A stretch of DNA of 64,000 bases from Vibrio caribbeanicus ATCC BAA-2122 (GCF_000165125.1 NZ_AEIU01000002.1:1-64000); one strand, 5' to 3'; shown: positions 8,497 through 17,958, counted from the stretch's first letter. The notes: a model not told the origin generated them from the sequence alone. Program-made: numbers and translations.

Positions 8497-9966
8497 ATGA
8501 AAAGTAATGCACTTTTTTTCCTTGGTGTGATCTTCCTAAGCGTGAATGCGCCAGCAAATGCGGAAGTCGCTGTACCTAAGACTATGAACTATAACGTTTA
8601 TATGCTCGAAAACACGATAAATCCCGGTAGAAAGCAGTTGCAAAGAGCACAAAATCTCGTTAACTCAAACCTATTTGATTCAATGGAAGTGGTTGTATTT
8701 AATGAGATATTCGATAACGCATCAAGTAATGTCTTGCTCGACGGTTTAAAAGAGGAGTTTCCCTATCAAACGCCAGTGCTTGGACGTGAAAAATCTGGTT
8801 GGGATGATACTCAAGGATGGATGGGCTATAAGCCAGAAGATGGTGGTGTTGCTTTAGTGAGCCGACACCCGATCAAATCTCAGACTCAAGTGATTTACCA
8901 ACAAGCTTGTGGGGCTGATTGGTTGTCTCAGAAAGGCTTTATCCATGCGGTCATCGAAAAGTCAAATCAGCGCTTCCATTTTATCGCAACCCATGTTCAA
9001 GCTGAAGATAATGCCTGCAAAGGCGACGACGTAGCGATTCGCAAAAGCCAGTTTGAGACCATACGTGATTACATTAACCAAAAGGATATCCCGAACGATG
9101 AAATGATCATTATTCTGGGGGATTTAAATGTCATGAAAGCTTCTCCCGAGTATCGATCTATGCTGGAGACACTTAACGTTAATGAGCCAGATAGCTATGC
9201 CGGTGCTGATTATTCTTGGGATCCATCCTCTAACGCCTTAGTACATGCAAATTATCCAGATTTGAAAGGGCAGCTCTTGGATTACATCTTTGTTGAAAAA
9301 GACCACAAGCAACCACGATATTGGCATAATCAGGTTTGGGATGTGGTGTCACCTCGTCTTGAGATATTCGGAACCTTTGAAAGCTATTATATGTATGAGT
9401 ATTCCGACCATTATCCAGTTGTCGCTTTTGAATTTGCCGATGAAACCACCCCAACACGCAGCTTTCGTGCTGACAACCAACCTTACGATCGCATTCAATT
9501 TCAGCATGCAGCAAGTAACAAGTTTATCTCTGCTGCGATTGATGATAGAGAAGGCTGGCTAAAGGTCGATAGCGAGGGCGGCAGTGAACAATCTTTCTTT
9601 AAGCTGGACTCTTGGACGCTTAACAGTGCTTTCTGTCTATATGATGGTGATTACGTACGCGTATCGAGAACTGATGAGTTTTCAAATTTCTATTGGAATT
9701 GGAGAAAGGATCGCTATTACACCGATCATAAAAATGCCTCACATTTCTTAAAAATTCGCAGAGAAAAACCTGCAGATACGTGTATTCAAAACGGAGATGA
9801 GGTGGTGCTGTTTGATCACGCACTATTTGGTAAGGATGAATACCTTGCCCCTAACAATGGTGAGTTGGTGTCACATTCCGAGCCCGCGAGCGACAATGAC
9901 GTGTTTTACCTAAAGATGCCGGAGTTACAATACACAGATTGGTCACGCTTTCTACGTTATAATTAA
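8497..9966 (+). CDS. Secreted sphingomyelinase C (hemolysin-type) with C-terminal domain
   Basis: A 489-residue protein with signal peptide MKSNALFFLGVIFLSVNAPANA. Residues about 28-315 are a DNase I-like exo/endonuclease/phosphatase fold with the neutral sphingomyelinase signature: metal-binding Glu in FNEIFD, His in ATHVQA, Asp/Asn in LGDLNV, LDYIF and the terminal catalytic SDHYPV. Such enzymes cleave sphingomyelin to ceramide and phosphocholine outside the cell and are often hemolytic. The C-terminal 170 residues form an extra domain, possibly beta-trefoil-like (repeated F..LDSW, YLAPNNGE segments), perhaps for membrane or glycan binding. The gene is monocistronic, with a strong terminator after it. 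A second, shorter enzyme of the class lies at 45782. Confidence 0.9.
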   Translation: MKSNALFFLGVIFLSVNAPANAEVAVPKTMNYNVYMLENTINPGRKQLQRAQNLVNSNLFDSMEVVVFNEIFDNASSNVLLDGLKEEFPYQTPVLGREKSGWDDTQGWMGYKPEDGGVALVSRHPIKSQTQVIYQQACGADWLSQKGFIHAVIEKSNQRFHFIATHVQAEDNACKGDDVAIRKSQFETIRDYINQKDIPNDEMIIILGDLNVMKASPEYRSMLETLNVNEPDSYAGADYSWDPSSNALVHANYPDLKGQLLDYIFVEKDHKQPRYWHNQVWDVVSPRLEIFGTFESYYMYEYSDHYPVVAFEFADETTPTRSFRADNQPYDRIQFQHAASNKFISAAIDDREGWLKVDSEGGSEQSFFKLDSWTLNSAFCLYDGDYVRVSRTDEFSNFYWNWRKDRYYTDHKNASHFLKIRREKPADTCIQNGDEVVLFDHALFGKDEYLAPNNGELVSHSEPASDNDVFYLKMPELQYTDWSRFLRYN

Positions 9967-9981
9967 CCTTGCATTGATTAT

Positions 9982-10011
9982 AAAGCCACCCATATGGGTG
10001 GCTTTATTTTA
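9982..10011. terminator. Bidirectional terminator between sphingomyelinase and manA
   Basis: The perfect palindrome AAAGCCACCCATATGGGTGG followed by CTTTATTTT lies between two convergent genes and can serve both. Confidence 0.85.
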
Positions 10012-10033
10012 ACGATAGCGTAGCACCAAGATA

Positions 10034-11251
10034 TTAACAGTAAGCTCTTGCTACTCGTCCTGAAGAAATCAGTACATAACGTTTTGCAAAAGCTGGAATG
10101 AAAACAGATTGTCCTTTTGCAACAGAGCAGGTCTCCCCATTTTCATGCATCAATACCAGATGATTATCCAGCGGCAGTAATATTTCGGCGCCTGCACTGA
10201 CCACTTCACGCATATGGCTGCTTAGGAGAATAGAAAATTTAAAGTCGCTGACTGGTATGGGAAAGTGCAAAGCACCATCTTCCTCGCTTGGCTCAATGAT
10301 CAATTTGTTGGTGGGAAGCTCATCAAAACGAGTGCAGGAAACCAACTCGTCAACATCAATGTGTTTGCTGGTCAACCCTGCTCTTAATACGTTGTCAGAA
10401 TTCGCCATGATTTCAAGTCCCGTACCTCTGATGTAGGCGTGTGGTGTCTGCGCATCAAGATACATAGCTTGTCCTGGGCTGAGCGTTACGACATTGAGCA
10501 TTAGGGGGGCAAATAAACCAAGATCGTTAGGGTATTCTTTTTCAAGCTCTTCAATAAGTTTAAAGGTTGGGTCCTCAGATAAAGAGGCATAAACCATGAG
10601 CATGACAAGCGACATCTCTTTTTGCTCACCGTGCAAAGAGAGAAGACTAGAGAAAAATTGCTTTAAGCCTTCTTTGCTTGGTTCGGTGACTAACCCATTG
10701 ACTAAATGGCGTAATTCAGGGATATCGAGCGAGGTGAAAAAGCGCAAAATTTCCTCAATGGGTCGAAATCCGTTCATTGCCTGATAATCAGTTAACGCAT
10801 AAATCAATTCGGGCTTATGGTTGGCGTCCTTATAGTTGCGTTTATTGTCATCGATAGGAATGGCTAGCTTTTCTTCTTCTAGAAAGCCTTTTTCTGCTTG
10901 TGCTTTATTCGGATGAACTTGGATCGAAAGAGCTTTTTCTGCCGCAAGAACTTTAAATAAAAATGGCAACTCACCGAATTTTTGAGCAATAGTTGGATTT
11001 AAGAATAGTTCTGGGTCTTGTGATATTACGTCGTACAACAACGTGCTTTGCCCAGACAATGAAATGGTTGACCCGCCATTGGGATGGGTGCCCATCCAGA
11101 GCTCTGCTTGTGGGGCGCATTCAGGATTGGATATGTTGAATAACGTCTTGAGTGAATGACGACTTCCCCACGAATAGGGCTGAATGACATTTGTCATAGG
11201 GAAAAATGTGCGTGACGTAAGAACATCGGTAGCGAAAGAATAATCAGACAT
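10034..11251 (-). CDS. manA: Mannose-6-phosphate isomerase, class I
   Basis: A protein of about 405 residues with the type I phosphomannose isomerase signature. FFPMTNVIQPYSWGSR opens the cupin fold. Zinc-site residues appear in QVHPNKAQAEKGF (Gln, His), in KPELIYAL (Glu) and in TPHAYIRGTGLEIMANSDN (His and downstream substrate-binding Arg/Asn). It converts mannose-6-phosphate to fructose-6-phosphate. The start MSDYSF (11251) is preferred over an ATG four codons upstream; neither has a clear ribosome-binding site. It is the second gene after the fructose-family EIIABC, 58 bases downstream across a strong hairpin, which implies that the transporter brings in mannose. Confidence 0.93.
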   Translation of the reverse strand: MSDYSFATDVLTSRTFFPMTNVIQPYSWGSRHSLKTLFNISNPECAPQAELWMGTHPNGGSTISLSGQSTLLYDVISQDPELFLNPTIAQKFGELPFLFKVLAAEKALSIQVHPNKAQAEKGFLEEEKLAIPIDDNKRNYKDANHKPELIYALTDYQAMNGFRPIEEILRFFTSLDIPELRHLVNGLVTEPSKEGLKQFFSSLLSLHGEQKEMSLVMLMVYASLSEDPTFKLIEELEKEYPNDLGLFAPLMLNVVTLSPGQAMYLDAQTPHAYIRGTGLEIMANSDNVLRAGLTSKHIDVDELVSCTRFDELPTNKLIIEPSEEDGALHFPIPVSDFKFSILLSSHMREVVSAGAEILLPLDNHLVLMHENGETCSVAKGQSVFIPAFAKRYVLISSGRVARAYC

Positions 11252-11271
11252 CAAAATTACCATTAGATAAG

Positions 11272-11297
11272 ACTTGAGCAGTGCGAACTGCTCAAGT
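11272..11297 (-). promoter_or_regulatory. Intercistronic hairpin between the EIIABC gene and manA
   Basis: ACTTGAGCAGT and ACTGCTCAAGT form a perfect 11-bp stem with a GCGA tetraloop, located between the stop of the PTS gene and the start of manA. No T-run follows on the minus strand. It could stabilise the upstream message, act as a processing site, or lower manA expression relative to the transporter. Confidence 0.6.
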
Positions 11298-11309
11298 GGT
11301 TGGGTGAGA

Positions 11310-13208
11310 TTATGCAGTAGCCGTTGTGAGATTGGATTTACGTAACTGCTTGATAATTAGGCAAGTTAGTGCGGTCACTACAGCGCCTGTTGCCATAGAG
11401 AACAGGGCAAGTAATGGTAGGTTCATGGCACCTAACAAAGCCACCACGGGACCACCGTGTGCAACGGTATTAGTGATACCAAATGAGAATGCCATCACTG
11501 CGGCAACCATAGAGCCGAGTACATTGGCAGGGATCACAGATAGTGGGTCTTGTGCGGCAAATGGGATGGCACCTTCTGAAATACCAACTAGTCCCATGGC
11601 ACCTGCAGCTTTACCAGTTTCGATTTCAGAGGACTCAAACAAGTCCCAGCGTCGACCAATCATGGTCGCAATTGACATTCCTAGCGGGGCAACAGGAATA
11701 GCACAGGCCATAGCTCCCATGAACTGAGTCTGTCCACTTGCAATCATGCCCACCGAAAATAAAAATGCGACTTTATTAAATGGACCTCCCATATCGAACC
11801 CAGCCATACCTCCGAGTGCGATACCAAGTAGAACAACATTGCCTGTGCTCATGCTGGTAAGTAGAGCGTTGAGGCCAGTCATAAGATCAGCGATAGGCGC
11901 GCCGATAACGAAAATAAATAGGCTGGCAATAAATAGCGCCCCTGTAATCGGAGCGATCATGATGGGAACCAATGGACGTATGAACTTGTGATAGTTCAAT
12001 GACGTTACGCCTTTGACGAAATAACCCACCAATAAACCGGCAATGATGGCACCAATAAACCCGGTCCCTGCTTCCGCACTATAAAAGCTACCGTTATTGG
12101 CAATCCAACCACCGATTAACCCCGGAGCAAGAGCAGGCCTATCAGCAATCGCATAAGCAATGTAACCTGCTAGTATCGGGATCATGAGAGTAAATGCCAC
12201 GACGCCGACTTCAAGGATCTGATTCCAGATGCTGCCTTGTGGAATGACCATTCCTGCATCACTTGGCTGCCCACCGATGGCTAAGGCTAAAGCAATGAGT
12301 AATCCCCCAGTGACAACGAAAGGGATCATGTGTGACACACCGTTCATTAGATAGCGGTATAAATTCGAACGTGCATCAGAAATGGAGCTCTCGCTCGATT
12401 CTTTAGTAACGGATGGTTGATAAACTGGGGCATCAAGCGCTTGCTTTATGAGCCCTTGAGCATCACGAATAGGCGCTTTAACGTTGGTTTTGATGAGACG
12501 CTTTCCAGAAAAACGTGCAATATCAACTTGCTTATCTGCAGCGATGATAACGGCATCTGCGCGAGCAATTTCCTTGTCGGTTGGGCTATTTTTAATCCCA
12601 ATCGAGCCATTGGTCTCTACTTTGATATCATAACCTAGCTTGCTTGCTGATTTTTCAAGAGCTTCAGCGGCAAGGTAAGTGTGAGCGACGCCAGCAGGGC
12701 AGCCAGTGACTCCGATAATAAACCCTTTGGCTTGGGTGACTTCCTCTTCGACGGCAATCGTAGGTTTGGTAAGCAGAAGTTCAAGCGCCTTTTCAGGGTT
12801 CTCCGCTGACATAAACTGATGAATAAAGCCGTCTTCGATTAACTTGGAGGATAATTGGGCGAGCACTTCAATATGGTGGTTGTCGCCGCCATCGGGTGAG
12901 GCGATCATAAAGAAAAGTTTGGAAGGCTCTCCATCTTCAGCTCCGTAATCGATACCTTGTTTATGAACACCGATTACAATGGCTGGTTCGATCACAGCCG
13001 AGCTCTTGGCGTGGGGAAGGGCAATGCCCTCTTCAAAGCCAGTATTACCTTGGGCTTCTCTAGCCAAAATATCGCTTAAGAAGCGTTCTTTATCAGAAAT
13101 TCGTCCCTGTTGGTACAAAATCTCGATCATTTCCTTAAACACTTCGTGTTTGGAATTGGCATCGAGTGAAAGTTTTATTAGATCTTGATTGATAAGACCG
13201 TTGATCAT
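11310..13208 (-). CDS. manP: Fructose-family PTS transporter EIIABC, probably mannose-specific
   Basis: A 632-residue fusion in A-B-C order. EIIA (1-150) carries H66 in GIALPHAKSS. The EIIB-fructose domain (about 163-260) carries C170 in GVTGCPAGVAHTY. EIIC (about 285-620) has the Ala/Gly-rich helices and GISEGAIPFA motif of the family. The protein takes phosphate from HPr on H66, passes it to C170 and imports sugar as the 6-phosphate. Specificity is inferred from the next gene, manA, and from my memory that the matching V. cholerae gene cluster transports mannose. A divergent AraC-type regulator and a CRP-like site in the shared promoter region suggest catabolite and substrate control. Confidence 0.9.
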   Translation of the reverse strand: MINGLINQDLIKLSLDANSKHEVFKEMIEILYQQGRISDKERFLSDILAREAQGNTGFEEGIALPHAKSSAVIEPAIVIGVHKQGIDYGAEDGEPSKLFFMIASPDGGDNHHIEVLAQLSSKLIEDGFIHQFMSAENPEKALELLLTKPTIAVEEEVTQAKGFIIGVTGCPAGVAHTYLAAEALEKSASKLGYDIKVETNGSIGIKNSPTDKEIARADAVIIAADKQVDIARFSGKRLIKTNVKAPIRDAQGLIKQALDAPVYQPSVTKESSESSISDARSNLYRYLMNGVSHMIPFVVTGGLLIALALAIGGQPSDAGMVIPQGSIWNQILEVGVVAFTLMIPILAGYIAYAIADRPALAPGLIGGWIANNGSFYSAEAGTGFIGAIIAGLLVGYFVKGVTSLNYHKFIRPLVPIMIAPITGALFIASLFIFVIGAPIADLMTGLNALLTSMSTGNVVLLGIALGGMAGFDMGGPFNKVAFLFSVGMIASGQTQFMGAMACAIPVAPLGMSIATMIGRRWDLFESSEIETGKAAGAMGLVGISEGAIPFAAQDPLSVIPANVLGSMVAAVMAFSFGITNTVAHGGPVVALLGAMNLPLLALFSMATGAVVTALTCLIIKQLRKSNLTTATA

Positions 13209-13585
13209 TAGTTTCCCCAGTTAGCTTTGTGCTTGACCAGGACTATTGTGGAAGGCTTATCTGTCTCTCTGTAGTGAAGATAAAATGCATTTACTAGACG
13301 ATTGTTGCTGCCTCAATTTAGTGTGATTTTGATCCCACATCAGGTCGGATGACTTATTAACGTGAGTATATATGCATCAAAACACCGACTTAAATCAGAT
13401 AAAAGTCGGATATAAACAATAAATATAAAATTAGCGAGAGTGTATAGCATCCATTGAGACTATAAATTCGTTGCATTAGCTGGATTATTGTATCCATTTT
13501 CACCAATATTGACTAAAGCTAATAGAGAAATTTAATAGTTATCTGTATATGTATGCGCTAACGAAATAACTTATAAGAGTTCAAG
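13209..13585. other. Divergent promoter region of manP and the AraC regulator
   Basis: 377 bases with no open frame. It holds a CRP-like sequence (13322-13337), and AT-rich stretches suitable for promoters of both divergent genes. Confidence 0.6.
13322..13337. promoter_or_regulatory. Putative CRP binding site
   Basis: TGTGATTTTGATCCCA matches the CRP consensus TGTGA-N6-TCACA with one mismatch. It lies about 115 bases upstream of the manP start, as expected for a glucose-repressed PTS operon. Confidence 0.5.
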
Positions 13586-14425
13586 ATGGTTTTTCACGAC
13601 TTACTCTCTACGATTCTTGCTGAGCGAGACTCCTCGCATCGAGTATTATTTGCTGGTGATTTTCATGCACCACCACCTTGCAGTTACCAAGTAAATTTTC
13701 CTCGTTTGGAATTGGTTCTGGAGGGCGAATACATTAATGAAATGGAAAACCATGAGCGTAAAGTGACCGAGTTTGTCGCTAAACCAGGTGATGCAATATT
13801 TATCCCCCCTAACTCTTGGAATAAACCCAAGTGGGATACGCAATGCTCTGTTTTAAGTATGTTATTTGGTAAACGTCAATTAGGCTTAAGCTTGGTAAGT
13901 AAGCGCGCTGATGATACCGAGTTTTTCGATGTACAAAAATTTAGTATTCAAACTCGTTCAGGCTTTGCGATTGATAACATTCTCGGTGCATTGAATTCAT
14001 TGGCAAGAGAGCAAACTAAAAAACCAATGGATGAGTTACTACTGCAAGCGTTATTGCAATACAGTATCTCTATTCTCGAAGCGCCTACAGAAAAGTCTCA
14101 CAGTCGAGTCCAAGACTTGTACCAAGGCATCTGTATTTACATCCAAGAGAACTTCCACCGGACCATAACTCGCGATAGCATTGCAGAGCGATTTAGCGTC
14201 TCTCCGAATCACCTTTCGCGTCTATTCCGACAACAAGGTCACATGACCTTAGCGGACTACATTACTTGGGTACGTATCGATCGTGCGAAGTTTATGTTAA
14301 AGAAATACAATTTTAAGCTCACAGAAGTATCCCAGCGTTGTGGTTTCAATGATGTGAACTATTTCTGTCGCGTGTTTAAACAGCGTACAGGCAGCACGCC
14401 AACGGACTATCGTAGTGCTGCTTAA
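13586..14425 (+). CDS. AraC-family regulator with N-terminal cupin sensor
   Basis: A 279-residue regulator. Residues about 15-95 form a cupin-type arm (AKPGDAIFIPPNSWNKP) that normally binds the inducer. Residues about 175-277 hold the double helix-turn-helix, including TRDSIAERFSVSPNHLSRLF and the second-helix signature LTEVSQRCGFNDVNYFCRVFK. It is transcribed away from manP-manA and so is probably their regulator, sensing mannose or its phosphate. A second PTS locus (EIIA, EIIB, EIIACB) lies downstream on the other side and may also be a target. The start follows an AAGAG ribosome-binding site. Confidence 0.9.
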   Translation: MVFHDLLSTILAERDSSHRVLFAGDFHAPPPCSYQVNFPRLELVLEGEYINEMENHERKVTEFVAKPGDAIFIPPNSWNKPKWDTQCSVLSMLFGKRQLGLSLVSKRADDTEFFDVQKFSIQTRSGFAIDNILGALNSLAREQTKKPMDELLLQALLQYSISILEAPTEKSHSRVQDLYQGICIYIQENFHRTITRDSIAERFSVSPNHLSRLFRQQGHMTLADYITWVRIDRAKFMLKKYNFKLTEVSQRCGFNDVNYFCRVFKQRTGSTPTDYRSAA

Positions 14426-14453
14426 AGCGAATTTAGCTTAAACACATACAATA

Positions 14454-14484
14454 GCACTCGCAGAGCCCACAGGGACGCGAGTGC
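14454..14484. terminator. Hairpin between convergent AraC and EIIA genes
   Basis: GCACTCGC pairs with GCGAGTGC across a 15-base loop, 28 bases after the AraC stop. The T-run is short, so the terminator call is moderate. Confidence 0.5.
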
Positions 14485-14588
14485 GCAGCCTTTTGATATG
14501 ATCTGATAGATAGCGTAGCGATGACTTTTTCGTGGTATCAGTGAGTATCATGCTCGAACACTTTGTGGGCGGATATTTTTGGTGCGGC

Positions 14589-15368
14589 TTAGCGAGGGAT
14601 TAAATCTACCGAAGCGTACATTAAAAGTGCCTGCAAATCGATACGATTACGAGTGGAAAGCAGCCTCTCTGCAATAGGCTCAGCGAGCATGTTGCGAGTT
14701 AGGTTAGTGGCTGTAATGATTTGTTCACGACTTGGATTGGTAGGCAGCACCAGTGCGATAGCGAGATGTACACCACCGAGTGGAGAATCCCAATCTATCG
14801 GCGTATCGCTGCGAATGACACCGACAGCGACCCAATCAATAGGGGCGAACATAACATGAGGCATGGCGATGCCTTGGGTAATGTGTGTGGAAGAGCGCTC
14901 TTCACGTTTAACAAAAGCCAGCAGTAACTCATCGGTACATTCAGGGTAGATGAGCTGTGCTAATCCCTTGAGGCACTCAAATTTAGTCAGCACAGTATGG
15001 GCTTTGGCGTAGTACCAACAAGAATGGCATGGGGTAGCAAGTTGAGGTAAACGTTTGCCAATATCATTAGAGCAGTGGTGGGCGATTTGAGGGCCGATGA
15101 CAGTGTAGTGCTCTGAGATGACGGCTTTAAGAACGAAACAAGCCAGTTCAGCATCAATGCCTATTGCAGCAATCTGGCACAAGTCCCCCTTAATCAACCC
15201 CACTTGCATTACTGCCATTGAGTTATTCAATGGTGCGGATCGATTCTGAGTAATATTAATAATACGCAGTGAACATTTGAATTTCTTGGCCAAATAACGC
15301 AAGGGCTTACCAATACGGGATCGGCTGAGAGTATTATCGACTAAAAAGCTGATTTGATACTCGTTCAT
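14589..15368 (-). CDS. Degenerate HPr domain fused to PTS EIIA
   Basis: A 259-residue protein. The C-terminal half (about 120-255) is a fructose/nitrogen-type EIIA with active H171 in THITQGIAMPHVM. The first 90 residues align by eye with HPr: the SRIGKPLRYLAKKF helix lies where HPr has the GLHTRPAAQFV active-site helix, then NSMAVMQVGLIKGD matches KSLFKLQTLGLTQG and the last helix follows. HPr's phosphorylated His is replaced by Ile, so this copy should not carry phosphate. A short linker contains Cys and His residues. The gene is followed after 9 bases... in transcription order EIIB (15716-15378) comes first and this gene second, an operon divergent from the EIIACB gene. It probably feeds or regulates that transporter. 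Confidence 0.8.
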   Translation of the reverse strand: MNEYQISFLVDNTLSRSRIGKPLRYLAKKFKCSLRIINITQNRSAPLNNSMAVMQVGLIKGDLCQIAAIGIDAELACFVLKAVISEHYTVIGPQIAHHCSNDIGKRLPQLATPCHSCWYYAKAHTVLTKFECLKGLAQLIYPECTDELLLAFVKREERSSTHITQGIAMPHVMFAPIDWVAVGVIRSDTPIDWDSPLGGVHLAIALVLPTNPSREQIITATNLTRNMLAEPIAERLLSTRNRIDLQALLMYASVDLIPR

Positions 15369-15377
15369 ATCACCACA

Positions 15378-15716
15378 TTAGCCACGAGCGTGGCGAATAA
15401 AAACCTTATCAACGTTTCTCAACACCTCTTCTATCGGCAAACGTACAACCTCAACACGATTAAAACGCTCTGGTGATTCTATCTCAATATCAGAAACGAT
15501 GAGAACTCTATCTGCATTTTCGATTTCACGTTCAGAAAGCAGGTTTTCAATTCCCATTGCTCCTTGTGTTTCTACTTTTATGTGCACTTTATGTTTCGCT
15601 GCGGCTTTGACTAAAGCATCAGCGGCCATGTAAGTATGTGCAATGCCAGTCGGACAGGCGGTTACAGCAACAATCTTCACAGGATATCTCGGTTTATTTT
15701 TTGCGGATACTAACAT
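15378..15716 (-). CDS. Free-standing PTS EIIB, fructose family
   Basis: A 112-residue EIIB with catalytic C21 in VTACPTGIAHTYMAA, a well-kept family motif, followed by IKVETQGAMG. It stops 9 bases before the start of the HPr-like/EIIA gene, so the two are co-transcribed. It is transcribed divergently from the EIIACB gene, from a 164-base shared promoter region that contains ATCACA half-sites resembling CRP. With no EIIC in its own operon it presumably docks on the neighbouring EIIACB, which already contains an EIIB, or has a regulatory role. Confidence 0.88.
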   Translation of the reverse strand: MLVSAKNKPRYPVKIVAVTACPTGIAHTYMAADALVKAAAKHKVHIKVETQGAMGIENLLSEREIENADRVLIVSDIEIESPERFNRVEVVRLPIEEVLRNVDKVFIRHARG

Positions 15717-15880
15717 AACGTTTGTCGAAAAAATGTAAATTACACTTCTAATTGAACGATGTACATCACAATTTTTTGCACGTGGTACAATAGTATAGCG
15801 ATTGTTTTTTTCCTCTACTATTAGATAAATTGAATGCTGGCTAATCTGAGAGTCAGCGCTGGTAATTCAGGGTTGCAGCA

Positions 15881-17743
15881 ATGGAAATCACTCAACTAAT
15901 TGAGCCCGGCCTTTTGTGTTTAGACCTTAAGGCCAAGAACAAGGATGACGTTTTAAAAGAGCTGGTTGATAAATTAGACCAAGCAGGAAAGTTGATCGAT
16001 AAAGAGCAATTTCTGGCCGATGTTTGGCAAAGAGAGCAAATTGAGACAACAGGGTTTGAAGATGGTATTGCCATACCACATGCTAAGAGCAGCGCAGTAT
16101 TTGAGCCAGCGGTGGTAATAGGGATTAGTCGAACTGGCATTGATTATGACGCGGAAGACGGCAACCTCTCCAACGTATTTTTTATGTTGGCATCGCCGGT
16201 TCAAGATGATCAACATCATATTGAAGTTCTGGCCCAGCTTTCAACTAAGTTAGTCCAAAGCGGTTTTGTGGATAAAATGCTCGCGGCAAAGAGTGAAAAG
16301 GAACTTTATCAACTTTTTACTACGAAAAAGCGTGAGCCAGTGTATACCCTACAAGACTATACGCAAACCCCGAGTTCAGAAAGACTGAGTGGCTGGAAAT
16401 TGCGTATGGCGCAAGGGCGCGAGCACCTTTTGTTTGGGACTTCGCATATGATTCCCTTTGTGGTGGCTGGCGGCGTGTTACTGGCTTTATCGATCATGTT
16501 ATCTGGTCAGGGGGCTGTTCCCCCCACGGGCATTCTGGCGGATATTGCCACCATGGGTATAGCTGGGCTGACTTTGTTTACTGCAATACTGGGCGGTTAT
16601 ATTGCCTACTCAATTGCAGACAAGCCTGGTCTTGCACCGGGTATGATTGGTGCTTGGATCTCTGTTACCCAGTATCACACCGGGTTTTTGGGCGCAATTT
16701 TGGTGGGTTTTTTGGCAGGGTACACGGTAAAAGCACTCAAGAAAATCCCAATACCAGAGGGTATGCATTCTTTGGGCTCGATTTTTTTGTACCCGTTGCT
16801 TGGCACCTTTATTACTTGTGGTGCGGTAATGTGGTTGATAGGCGACCCGATTGCATTGGCCATGAATGGTCTGAATGAGACGTTGGCCGGCATGGCAAAT
16901 TCAGGCAAGGTCGCACTGGGTGCTCTACTGGGTGCAATGACGGCATTTGATATGGGTGGTCCGGTTAACAAGGTCGCCACTTTATTTGCCCAAACTCAGG
17001 TTAACACACAGCCATGGTTGATGGGCGGAGTTGGGATCGCCATTTGTACACCGCCACTTGGCCTTGCGTTGGCAACTTGGTTGTCACCGAAAAAGTTTAA
17101 ACCAGAAGAGCGCGAAGCCGGTAAAGCAGCGGGGCTAATGGGCATGATTGGTATCAGTGAAGGTGCGATCCCCTTTGCTGCTGCCGACCCAGCACGTGTT
17201 CTGCCTGCCATCGTTGCTGGTGGGGTCGTGGGTAATGTGGTGGGCTTTATGTTTCAGGTGCTCAATCACGCGCCTTGGGGCGGTTGGATTGTTCTACCAG
17301 TTGTTGACGGTAAGCTGGGCTATATCGTAGGGACGTTAGCGGGTGCTTTGACCACCGCTCTGATTGTACTTAGCTTAAAACGCGTGATTGAAGAAGAGTC
17401 GGATGCCGCGATTAATGCATATCATTCTGTTGAACAAGAGGGGTGCGCTGAAGTACTTGCGGTGACCTCTTGTCCATCCGGTGTTGCGCACACTTTCCTA
17501 GCAGCGAAGTCGCTGGAAAAGGCGGCGTACACCATGGGCATCAAAATAAAAGTAGAAACACAGGGTGCAAACGGGATAACCAACCGGATCACCGCTAAAG
17601 ATGTCCAGAACGCCAAGTTTGTGATCTTTGCTCATGACGTTGCGATTGAAGCGCCAGAGCGATTTTTGACCCTGAAGGTGGTCGATGTCTCAACCAAAGA
17701 TGCCATTATCAATGCGGTTGAGCTTCTTCATACTGGACGATGA
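15881..17743 (+). CDS. Fructose-family PTS transporter EIIACB
   Basis: A 620-residue fusion in A-C-B order, unlike the A-B-C order of the neighbour at 11310. EIIA (1-150) has H67 in GIAIPHAKSS. EIIC (about 175-500) has the GISEGAIPFA motif. EIIB (about 520-618) has C531 in VTSCPSGVAHTF. The EIIA domains of the two transporters are close relatives, so one probably arose by duplication and domain shuffling. The sugar cannot be read from sequence; fructose or a related ketose or mannose analogue is likely. Divergent genes encode an extra EIIB and an EIIA, making a five-domain set around a single EIIC. A terminator follows. Confidence 0.9.
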   Translation: MEITQLIEPGLLCLDLKAKNKDDVLKELVDKLDQAGKLIDKEQFLADVWQREQIETTGFEDGIAIPHAKSSAVFEPAVVIGISRTGIDYDAEDGNLSNVFFMLASPVQDDQHHIEVLAQLSTKLVQSGFVDKMLAAKSEKELYQLFTTKKREPVYTLQDYTQTPSSERLSGWKLRMAQGREHLLFGTSHMIPFVVAGGVLLALSIMLSGQGAVPPTGILADIATMGIAGLTLFTAILGGYIAYSIADKPGLAPGMIGAWISVTQYHTGFLGAILVGFLAGYTVKALKKIPIPEGMHSLGSIFLYPLLGTFITCGAVMWLIGDPIALAMNGLNETLAGMANSGKVALGALLGAMTAFDMGGPVNKVATLFAQTQVNTQPWLMGGVGIAICTPPLGLALATWLSPKKFKPEEREAGKAAGLMGMIGISEGAIPFAAADPARVLPAIVAGGVVGNVVGFMFQVLNHAPWGGWIVLPVVDGKLGYIVGTLAGALTTALIVLSLKRVIEEESDAAINAYHSVEQEGCAEVLAVTSCPSGVAHTFLAAKSLEKAAYTMGIKIKVETQGANGITNRITAKDVQNAKFVIFAHDVAIEAPERFLTLKVVDVSTKDAIINAVELLHTGR

Positions 17744-17771
17744 TTTTTCATAGTCCCCCGGCTATGATGCA

Positions 17772-17800
17772 GACCCCGTGGTTACCGGGGTCTTTTTTTT
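17772..17800 (+). terminator. Rho-independent terminator after EIIACB
   Basis: GACCCCG pairs with CGGGGTC and is followed by eight or more T residues, 28 bases past the stop codon. Confidence 0.92.
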
Positions 17801-17958
17801 ATCTTTTTTAAGGCTAAATTGATGTATTGATAGACGAATTAGCCAGTAAATAGCCAATCAGTATTAAAGCACGGCTTTTTTTCACTTTTGCTCTTGACCT
17901 AACCCTCTAGAATCATTAAATTAGCGCCTCGTTGGTTAGCAATACCAACTCAAAATTT

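Noticed and set aside
11326-11991. Plus-strand frames opposite manP
   Set aside because: They are antisense shadows of a high-confidence PTS gene and resemble no protein.
15739-15772. CRP site between the free EIIB and EIIACB genes
   Set aside because: Only one half-site (ATCACA) is good; the other half does not match, so no site is annotated.
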